From Armigeres subalbatus (taxonomy: Eukaryota; Arthropoda; Insecta; Diptera; Culicidae): DNA of 64,000 bases. A program made the translations under genes and the position numbers. Below are positions 43,875 to 52,699 of this stretch, in pieces (the first letter of the stretch is position 1; every line of letters begins with the position of its first letter). Below the pieces are notes generated by a model, which saw nothing but the letters and a program-made list of their open reading frames with translations, was not told the origin of the DNA and did not search any database. The stretch spans positions 400,045,591 through 400,109,590 of the forward strand of contig NC_085141.1 in assembly GCF_024139115.2 (NCBI RefSeq). Reading direction: 5' to 3'.

Positions 43875-45321
43875 TCTCCTATATAATTAAAATGAAATGG
43901 TCTGTGTTCGTATTCGCATAACACGAAAACGGGTTGATTGATTTTCTTTGTTCCTTCAGCAGATATGTTCGTTATCGATTCCGACGGGTTTATATGATAC
44001 TTCCCCATGCAAAAATTACGAGTAAGGTTGAGTAAATCGTGAGCAACTAAAACAAAGATTCGTATGGGAATTTCGTATGGGCATTTTCGCCTACTATGCA
44101 GTAGAGATGGTCGGGTTTCACATTTTGCAAACCCGAACCCGACCCAAACCCGATCCATAAATTCCTTTCAAGCCCGAACCCGACCCTAACCCGAAACAAA
44201 AAATCTTATGAAACCCGTACCCAACCCGAAATCAACTATTTAAACCCGAGCTGGAGCCGAACTATTTTGTTGTCAGAAAACTCAAACTAGATATTTAATT
44301 TTTCTATTTACAACCAAAAAGATCTAGGCCCAAATAACGAAAAATCCTAAAAATTTACCAGAAACGAATAAAAAATATTCGATAATGAAATTCTTAAACC
44401 CGTACCCGACCCGAACCCGACATTGTACAAATTTCCCAAACCCAAACCCGATTCGATCCCGTCGGGTTCGGGTTCATGGTGACCAGCGAACCGGGAAAAC
44501 CGGGAGAACCGGGAAAAACCGGGAATTGAAAATCACCGGGAAAGTATCGGGAAATATGCGGGAAATTTAATAACCACCGGGAAAATTTTCAAATCTGAAT
44601 TTTTGTCTCTTTGTAAAAAAATAGTGCAGTAATCTCAAACATCATGAGAGAATTGGTAGACTCATTTGCTCATTCCATTCTATTTCAGAGTTTACAAATT
44701 TCTAAAGAAGGTCGTGTATTTATGAAGACCCTTCAATCAAGTTGACCAAAGTTGAGTTTCAGACATAGTAATTAATTACAACTCCGGGTTACTTATACAT
44801 ATCCGGAACATGAGCAATCAACTTTGATTGCACCGATTTTTTTGTATTAAATCTGATTTGAACTTTCCTTAATTTTTAATTATCTCAATCGATTCCTTTT
44901 AGGTTCTCTAATTTGTCCAAATAAATATATTTGGTATCGCTCCTCTTTTATTTCAAATATTGAAACATTTTCAAAGCCATTAAAAAAAGCTGAAAAACAC
45001 CTTCGTTTTCAACAATAATCTTGTATTCAACAAAAAAAAATGTCTTTGACGATCCTCATGATGCATCAGAGTTGTGACGATGGAAATTTGATTCATAGTT
45101 ACACATTATATTAATTCGTGACATCATATGAGGTTTAGGTTCGGTATTCTTGTTTACGGACGAACTATACTTTCAAACGTAAACAAAAATATGGACTTTC
45201 ACATGTTCTTAGAAAATAAGGTTTATTATCAAATTGTTGAATGATCTGAATAAATGCGGGTTTTGAAAACCCGAAACCCGACCATCTCTACTATGCAGCA
45301 CAACATCTGCCGCCCGACTAG
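43875..45321 (+). repeat. Dispersed repeat ending ACTAGTTGACCCGG, copy a, interrupted by hAT
   Basis: Runs from AAAATGAAATGGTCTGTGTT to CATTTTCGCCTACTATGCAG at 44101, and continues after the hAT as CACAACATCTGCCGCCCGAC-TAG. Collinear with copy b (46279-46529). Confidence 0.75.
44102..45290. mobile_element. Non-autonomous hAT with AACCCGAC iterons, 1189 bp
   Basis: The left TAGAGATGGTCGGGTTTCAC and the right CCCGACCATCTCTA are inverted. Many AACCCGACCC repeats occupy 44130-44470. A perfect 8-bp TSD CTATGCAG is present (44094-44101 and 45291-45298). A second cluster of AACCGGGAAAA units at 44490-44585 may be a nested element end. No transposase. Confidence 0.9.
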
Positions 45322-45324
45322 TTA

Positions 45325-46275
45325 GGGTCTGTTCACAAATTACGTAACGCAAAAATCTGAGTTTTGACCCCTCCCTCCCCTCGTAACAAAAAGTAACATT
45401 TTGGCACCCCCTCCTCCCCAAATAACGCGTAACTAAGAAAATTTTAAAGTCAGTTTTTTCTTTCTCTGACGCATTTGGGTTTTGGTATTTGTTGAACACT
45501 GTTAGAATAGGAACGGCATATGATTAAAACCAAGGATATCAAGAATGCAGCTAGTAAAAACGAAAATAGAATTTGCGACCATGCCATTCAAATTTTAGTA
45601 TACCGGGACTGTTCTATCGAGAAATACAATATTCGCTTGGAGTTTTACGTATAACAGTCCCGCTATGTGCTTGATTTCGGAAATGACTAAAACGACAAAG
45701 ATAGACAAATCATTTTTAAATTGAACTGCTTAGGTTGAAGTTGAAGGTTGAACTGCCTATGTGGTTGAAGTGGTTGAGCTAAAATGCAATTGCTTAAAAC
45801 GAAAACTCTCTGGTTTGCCTCTATTATCTTTGGCTTGGTTTTGGTTTGGAAAATCTAATCATGAAATACAATACCAATAAGAGCGTCGTTCCATATAATA
45901 ATAAAATCTGTAGAAATCGTGAATATTCATCGTGAGACAAAAATGCCTCGAAATTTAGCAACAATCATTCAAACAAAATTCGCTGTCTTTTAGGATTCTC
46001 AAAAAAAAAACATCAAAATAGCCTGCTCTGATAGAAAATAAAAAACTTTAAAATAAATTTGTATTCGCGTTATTCCTAACAGCACACATGCTTCACATAG
46101 GTTGCTGCAACTCATATGTGACCGGATTTAGTCACAATCAAACTGCTGCAACCATTTTGTCTGACTTGTGCTGCTCGGGATGCGTAACATTTGGTAGTAC
46201 CCACCCTCCCCCACCTTCTAGTGCAACAAAGCATAACGCAAGTTGGATATCCCCCCCAAATTTGTGAACAGACCC
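45325..46275. mobile_element. PIF/Harbinger-like element, 951 bp
   Basis: The left GGGTCTGTTCACAAATTACG and the inverted right GGGTCTGTTCACAAATTTGG match. TTA flanks it (45322-45324 and 46276-46278), the 3-bp target expected for PIF/Harbinger. Pyrimidine-rich tracts lie just inside both ends. No transposase motif. A small MITE is nested at 46075-46179. Confidence 0.8.
46075..46179. mobile_element. Small MITE with AGCAGCAC ends, copy 1
   Basis: About 105 bp, from CCTAACAGCACACATG to TTGTGCTGCTCGGGA. The ends are inverted (CCYRAGCAGCAC). A close copy lies at 50443-50549. TSD unclear. Confidence 0.75.
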
Positions 46276-46278
46276 TTA

Positions 46279-46529
46279 TACCTATATGAAAATGAAAAGA
46301 TCTGTGTTTGTATCCGCATAACTAAAAAAACGGCTGGATGGATTTTCTTCATTCCTTCAGCAGGTACGTTCGTTATATTTTCTGACAGGTTTATATATTT
46401 CCTCAAGCGAAAATCACGAGTATCGTTGAGTAAGTCGTGAAAAACTAAAATTAAGATTCGTATGAAAATTTCGCAAGCGCAGTTCACGACACGCATTTTT
46501 GCCTACTACGCCTGCCGGGTCAACTAGTT
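46279..46529 (+). repeat. Dispersed repeat ending ACTAGTTGACCCGG, copy b
   Basis: Runs from TACCTATATGAAAATGAAAA to TGCCGGGTCAACTAGTTT. Same orientation as copy a, and separated from it only by the Harbinger-like element, so the two once formed a tandem pair. Confidence 0.75.
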
Positions 46530-46680
46530 TGAACCAAAAATCTATTGCAATTGTCTTTTTCCTGAAATTTTTTTCAAATGAATTTTTTTATGTAGTTTTC
46601 GTAGATCTACATTCCTACTGGAACTTGACTGTTTTTATAATTAAAATGTTCTCCCAAACATTAAATTTCAATACTGAGGT

Positions 46681-46860
46681 ATGAGTTCGTATTTGTACAA
46701 TTGGCAAGTAGAATTACACCATGTATACACCACGCCGTCGCAAAAAAAAACAATCCTTGTCCAAACTGAGATCGAACCCACTGTCTACAGACTAGCAATC
46801 CAACACCTTCGCTCGAGATGATAACTGGGGACCCCATAATAGGACATAAATAATAATAAT
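46681..46860 (-). mobile_element. tRNA-like SINE head (third SINE family)
   Basis: The minus strand reads CGAGCGAAGGTGTTGGATTG, then a B box GTGGGTTCGATCTC and GTTTGGACAAGGATTG. A- and B-box spacing fits Pol III SINEs. A TSD was not found, and the 3' end is uncertain. Confidence 0.5.
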
Positions 46861-47039
46861 TGACACACTGACACTCATAATATGATACCTCTTGCCGATG
46901 GTGATGATGGCGATAACAAATGAAAAATTCGCAAACATTTTCCAACAGCATCATTCACACAATGCAACAATAACCCGGAGTTCCCCGGAGGAAGGAAGTT
47001 TGTGGGCAGTTTCGACCAAACACGCACAACTAGCTGGGG

Positions 47040-47480
47040 GATTCTCTGTTAAGTTTTAATTTATTCATGTTCTCCATCATGACCACTATTTCTCACTGAC
47101 CCACTCACGAGCTCCCAGTCACGCTTAGATCCGCACACGCGCCATCGTCGATCACAAAATAAGTTCTGTGCAGCACTAGATTTCGCTAGAATAGCTATAT
47201 ATGCTCCTCTATATAGAGCTTTTAGTCCTCCTCCGCCGTTGATAGCCCTCGCGAGCTGCGGTGCACCATGTCCCCAGTTGTGTTGTTGTGTAAAGAGAAT
47301 TCGACAGTCCTCGCGCGGGCCGCCGATTAAATTAGTGCGCTCGAGTTGACCAACCGGCTGGTTATGGTGCCGAGCAGTAGCGCTAGGGTGGCCAACCACG
47401 TGAGCATGCCGTGCTGCCGGGCACGTGTCGAGTGCGAGCTGAAATAATCCCGGCATTTTCCGCTTTCCGGCGTGTAATCA
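47040..47480 (-). promoter_or_regulatory. LTR-like or promoter-like GC-rich block
   Basis: On the minus strand a TATA-like box (CTATATAGAGGAGCATATAT, about 47220-47200) is followed about 150 bp later by AATAAA (about 47062-47056). This arrangement resembles the U3-R of an LTR. The block is GC-rich compared with its neighbours. No flanking TSD or second LTR was found, and the 131-residue minus-strand open frame has no known motif. Confidence 0.3.
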
Positions 47481-49070
47481 ACGCAGTGCATCTGTTTGAT
47501 GAGAAAAACGAGAATAGTAAAAAAAAGTTAGATCGAAGGGACGAATGATAGAATTCATTGACGTATCAAGATTTTTAAAAGGGGTTTTAGAAACTTAACG
47601 ATTCCATGAGAAAAGAATAGACTGGGAATAAAGTGCTCATATTGTGTTCAAAATTGGTAGCAATGATCTCTACCGCAACTAATTAGACCCGTATTTTTTT
47701 TATTTCACCTTTGGGATGGCCATTCTCAAAATATTTATATTTCACAAGCGCATTAGCGCTTAACCTTCCGCGCTACCAATTTCAATCATTCAATTCTCTG
47801 AAAAAAATATATTTTTAAAATTAGTTAAAGTGTATATCTTTCCAATGTGTTCAATGGTTTTCCCTCTCTAACTACGCCGATTGTATACAACGAGCAAAAA
47901 ATGGGCACCGAGCTATGCGTTGGGAGCTTCAGCGTGGAATATTGCATTTTAAATGGTTAACATCGAACCGATGCGATGACGGTCGGTTGGTCGTCACATG
48001 GCGGGTTCAGTTTTGCCTTTCAACATTGTCGATAGAGTTTCTAGGAATCGGAATCCTTTATTCAGAGATATGCGGAAGTGGTCATTTTGAGCAATTGAGA
48101 ACTGTCAAAATTTGTGCTATTTGAACATTGTTGAAGATTTTGTACATGTTTTCAATGAATAGTTTTTTAGGTCTAATTAGATTTTCTATCATTTTAGTGA
48201 ACGAGAATCAAACGTAAAATCATCTCTTGTCTTCAAAAGGTCTGCAAAGATTGTTTGCAGAGCTAGCAACATTACTCAATGGCATAGACAAGTATTCGCT
48301 CATCTTTGAATGTAGGATACCTAGTTTAAACCCGATCTGGAAGCGACAATTTCGGTGTGGGTGATTTGCGTACATTTGAAAATTAGTTTCAAATATTAAC
48401 GAATTCGAGACTAATTAGCTATTCCGTGCAAAGAACGTTCTTGAAAATGTTTTTTTCTGCTTATTTTCTAACTGAGTTGCAGCCACCGTACAAGTGGGCA
48501 GTGTTTACTGTTTTTCCATAACATGAAGGGAAACATCTATGGTTAAGGCCTCTTATGAGAGTGGAGCGGCAACTTTGCCCCGATATATCTCAGGTGTTTT
48601 AAGTCCGATTGTCATGATTCTTTCCAGTTACAATCTGTAGGATATCAGGATTTCGTTAGCGACTACAGATTGTAAACCCGTAGTATAATATGTCCCCCTA
48701 AGGCAATACCTTGATAACTTTTTACTTTTCAACGCAATTTATGCAAACTTTGTGTGAAGTCGCAAATGCATTACCCGTGAGTAGTCATATAAAAATATTA
48801 CAGAGAACACGTAATAAAGCTTTTTTGAAAAGTCGTGAAAAAATGGATTTCAAAAAGTGCCTGAGCCTTAGCCAAAGACGTTTCATAGCCCTTCAATCGT
48901 ATTTTATCAATCCCATAATTAAAAGTTTACAAATCCTTATGTGCTTGACATTAAAAAACCAATATAAGTGCATTTAATCAGATTTGAATCACATTTCAAT
49001 AGTTTCCATATAATTTGGAAGCAATTGCTGCAAGCTCGCCGCGCTTGTGTCCAGTTAGCAAGGGCATATT
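47481..49070. other. No gene recognised
   Basis: AT-rich sequence with several short open frames lacking any family signature. A short inverted pair CTACAGATTGTA/CAATCTGTAG lies at 48635-48675. Confidence 0.4.
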
Positions 49071-50147
49071 GTCCTGCCGGTTGTATGACAATTGCCAGAA
49101 AGTCATTTGCCAGAAGGCGTTTTGCCAGAAGCAATTTGCCGGAATGGACCATTCCCCAGAAAGCCGCTTGCCAGAAGGCACCATTCTCCAGAAAGCCTTT
49201 CCCCAGAATGTACCATTCCCCAGAATGCACCATTGCCCAGAATTGGTTGTCACATATTTGTCATGCGCGCGTTTGCCCAGTATGCGCAATAATTCTTAAC
49301 GCCATAAACTTTAGGCATAACTATGAACAGCGTTAAAAGAGAGGGTCATTTGGCGTAAGGGACATTTTTTATAATTTTGCTTTGTTATTGTTGTATAGTT
49401 GTTTTCTACTGAGGAATATACTGAGGTCGATAATAGAATTGAAAATACCTAATATGTACATAAGACGTATCCATACATAAGCCGAGTATAGCAGCTTGCC
49501 CGGATTAAGGCAAAAATGGCGGATGTGATCCTTTCTTTCAAATAGGTGTTTGCCCGGATTAAGGCAATGGTGGGTGTGATCCCTTCTTTCAAAATAGGTA
49601 CATACCCGGATTAAGGTAATGGTAGATGTGACTCCTTCTTTAAAAATAGGCGCTTGCTCGGATTAACGCAATGGTTGATGTAATTCCTTCCTTTAAAGTA
49701 GGCGGTTTTCCCGGATTATGGCAATGGTGGATGTGATCCCTTCTTTAAAAGCAGGCGCTTGTAGGGATTAAGGCAACGGTTGATGTGAACCCTTCTTTAA
49801 AAATAGGCGATTGCCAGGATTAAAACAATGGTGGATATGATCCCTTTTTCAAAAGAAGGCGCTTTTCCGGATAAAGGTAGTTGTGCATGTTATTCATTCT
49901 TTAAAAGAAGGCGCTTGCTCGGATTAAGGCAATGGTGGATGTGGTCCCTTCTTTAAAAGTAGGCGTTTGCCTCAAATGAAGCAATGATGGATGTGATTCC
50001 TTCTTTATAAGTAGGCGTTTGCCTCAAATGAAGCAATGATGGATGTGATTCCTTCTTTAAAAGTAGGTGTTTATCAGAAATGGTGGATATGATCCATTTG
50101 TTAAAAAAAAGGTGCTTGCTCCGATTAAGGCAAGGATAGATGTTATC

Positions 50148-50432
50148 TTGGTGTCCTCCTTAGCCTAGCGATAAGATGCGCGGCTATAAAACAAGACCAT
50201 GCTGAGGGTGACTGGGTTCGATTCCCGGTGCCGGTCTAGGCAATTTTCGGCTTGGAAATTGTTTGGACTTCCCTGGGCATAAAAGTATCATCGTGTTAGC
50301 CTCATGATATACGAATGCAAAAATGGTAACTTGACTTAGAAACCTCACGGTGATCAACTGTGGAAGTACTAAATGAACACTAAGCAGCGAGGCGGCTATG
50401 TCCCAGTGGGGATGTAATGCCAATGAAGAAGA
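50148..50432 (+). mobile_element. Feilai-type SINE, full length
   Basis: Starts TTGGTGTCCTCCTTAGCCTA, A box TAGCGATAAGATGCGC, B box GGTTCGATTCC, triplet tail AGAAGA. A 10-bp TSD AGATGTTATC is present (50138-50147 and 50433-50442). Confidence 0.9.
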
Positions 50433-50442
50433 AGATGTTATC

Positions 50443-50549
50443 CCTAGCAGCACACATGTTTCACATAGGTTGGTGCAACTCATATATGACCAGATTCAGT
50501 CACAATGAAGTTGCTGTAACCAGTTTCGTCTGATTTGTGCTGCTCGGGA
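50443..50549. mobile_element. Small MITE with AGCAGCAC ends, copy 2
   Basis: Abuts the SINE's right TSD. From CCTAGCAGCACACATG to TTGTGCTGCTCGGGA. High similarity to 46075-46179, including TTTCACATAGGTTG. Confidence 0.75.
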
Positions 50550-50691
50550 TCCCTTCTTTAAACGTAGGTGGTTGCCCGTGTCCGTGTTTGAATATGTCAA
50601 TTGTGGATATGATTCCTTCTTTAGAAATAGACATTTTGCCTAGACTTGTAGATATAACTTCTCCAATGAAAGCAAATGGCGTCTAGTATGA

Positions 50692-51006
50692 CCACAGATA
50701 ACAGATATTGAGGCTGGCATCCGATACGTGTGTAAACAGCCGCAACTGTTAATTCAAATGTATTTTAAATTGGGACCGCGTTTGGCAATCGATTAGAAAT
50801 GGCGCAAGGATCATTTTTATTGAAATCGCAGCCCGAATGCAGCTGTCAAATACATTGGCTGCGTTCGACGGTTGTTATTCCGCTGTGTTCGTATGTACTG
50901 CCGTAATCAGTTGAGTAGATGGCAGTAGTGCGCCAACGTATATCAATTCAAAAGTTTACACAGGATTTTCGATAAAATTTGTTCTAGCCTAATCTGTTAT
51001 CTGTGG
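50692..51006. mobile_element. MITE with CCACAGATAACAGAT ends, 315 bp
   Basis: The left CCACAGATAACAGAT is the exact inverse of the right ATCTGTTATCTGTGG. TATGA flanks it (50687-50691 and 51007-51011). The interior has no gene. Confidence 0.85.
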
Positions 51007-51165
51007 TATGACATAAAATGATATTATCCGATTGTAGATATGATTTAATTTTGAAATGAAGTCTGCGTCTGGAATGAGACGAAGAAATATGATATCCATT
51101 CGTAAACAGTTTGTTTGGTATTAGACAAATATGATTTTTTTTTTTGATAAATAGTATCCATCTTT

Positions 51166-51321
51166 GGGGCGGTTCAAATATGACGTCCACTACTTTTTGG
51201 GATTTCTAGACCCCCTCCCCCCCTCTGTCACGCTTTTTTGTATACCTAGTACATGTACTGTCACAAAATCTTAGACCCCCTCCCCCCCATAAAATCTGTG
51301 ACATCATTTTTGAACGACCCC
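51166..51321. mobile_element. MITE with GGGGYSGTTCAAAAATGA ends, 156 bp
   Basis: The left GGGGCGGTTCAAATATGACG and the inverted right GGGGTCGTTCAAAAATGATG match. Pyrimidine tracts ACCCCCTCCCCCCC lie near both ends. TTT flanks both sides. It resembles the Harbinger-like elements in this window in ends and tract placement. Confidence 0.8.
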
Positions 51322-51668
51322 TTTCTGAAAATTGTCTAATATGTTAAATAATCCCTTTTATGAAAATTAGTTATCCCACAAATCCCTTTATTATTAAATA
51401 ATGCCAAATCCACCAAATAATGCAAAATCACCTTCTTTATATATATTTTTTCTATTCTTAAGCCATCAATAATAATTGGAATTTCCAGTTTTACTATTTC
51501 TGGGAAATGGTACATTCTGGCAAATTACATTCTGGAAAATGGTCTATTCTGGTTAATGGCTTTCTGGCATATGGTCCATTCTGGCAAATGGGTTTCTGGC
51601 AAAAATCATTCTGGCAAATAGATTCTGGCAAATGGTTTTCTGGCAAATGTCATACAATCGTCCTGCCT

Positions 51669-52351
51669 ACACTGGGGCGTTTTGGCCAGTGAAACATATT
51701 TTCGAAAATCGTAACATTTTTGAAGATGGAAGATGAATTTAATATCATATGAACCACTGAGAAAAGTTATTTTGTTGCCCAACTGAATGTTCCAGTGCAA
51801 GTTTTGCGGACAGTATGCCAGCGTCGCTCCAGAATGTTGAGCAAACAAACATTGAAAGTTACATCAAATCAAATCTGTAACTTTTTGTATTTTGCTATTA
51901 TTTTCATTATGTAATACAAAAATACTTCCACATTCACATAGTATTAATGTTTTACAAATATTTAACGGTACCCAGTGTTGTCCTACACTCAAGGCAAAAA
52001 ATTCTGCTCTTTAATTTTACTCCATCTAAATGATTTTATAGTCTCAACTAAGTAAGTTCAACTAATAGAAAGATATTTGGATTTTCTAAATGTCATGGCA
52101 AACTGTCAAAAAATGGACTCCAGAGCCACAGGAGCGCGCGCACTTAAAATACACTGGAGTGTTTTCACAAAATTCAGGATTTTTTTTGGGGATTTATATT
52201 GATTCATTTGGTATGAGGGATAATCGATAAACAAAAGTTATTATTTAAAAATCAACAGATTGAAAGCCGTTCGCTAGGGTACGAACAAGTATGAAGCGAC
52301 AGAATGTGATTGGGAAGCATAGATACCATCTATTAAATAGCACACAATCGA
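51669..52351. other. No gene recognised
   Basis: AT-rich DNA between foldback-like element 3 and the large hAT. No coding signature or defined repeat. Confidence 0.4.
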
Positions 52352-52699
52352 GGCATGAGCAGGGTTCCTACTTCTCACTCATTTTCGCGAGCAATGTTTT
52401 ATCCCTCACCGCATTTTTCACTGAAAATCAGTATTTCATTTTCTCTCAGGCTATTTTTCACCGAAAAATGTGTTTCCCTCACTCTCTCTATGGTGATAAA
52501 TCGTAAATATTAAACCTCGGTGATGCCTACTTTTCGTTCACAGCCATCATCTCTTGTCGAGAGAAAAGTGTTATTTCCCTTGGCTGCTGAGTGAGAAGCG
52601 GGTGAGAAAGTTTTCGCTCACATCGATCTGTCAGTTTCAGAATTGCGTGTAGGTATCCATGCTGCAGCAAAATAAGCAGAAATTGCGTGTGCGTTAAAA

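Larger units (their letters stand above)
49495..50640. repeat. 52-bp tandem array
   Basis: About 13-14 degenerate units such as CCCGGATTAAGGCAATGGTG followed by GGTGTGATCCCTTCTTT and an AAGTAGGCGCTTG-like end. The period is 52 bp. It is interrupted once by the SINE and small MITE (50148-50549). Weaker matches appear to about 51080. Confidence 0.9.
49080..51659. mobile_element. Foldback-like DNA transposon 3 (tandem-repeat TIRs, 9-bp TSD)
   Basis: The left starts GTTGTATGACAATTGCCAGA and the inverted right starts GATTGTATGACATTTGCCAG. Both continue as tandem units of TGCCAGAATGGACCATT type (49090-49255 and 51500-51655). Flanks are GTCCTGCCG (49071-49079) and GTCCTGCCT (51660-51668), 8 of 9 identical. 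The interior carries a 52-bp tandem array, a Feilai SINE and three MITEs, and no transposase. It has the same architecture as foldback-like element 1. Confidence 0.8.

Noticed and set aside
47061..47456. 131-residue minus-strand open frame
   Set aside because: It overlaps the TATA/AATAAA block, has no recognised domain, and its length can be explained by high local GC.
48937..49336. Several open frames over the 49.1-kb array
   Set aside because: They follow the tandem units on both strands, so they are repeat artefacts.
49495..50640. Regularly spaced repeats that could suggest a CRISPR array
   Set aside because: Units are contiguous 52-bp tandem repeats with no unique spacers, and the genome is an insect's.
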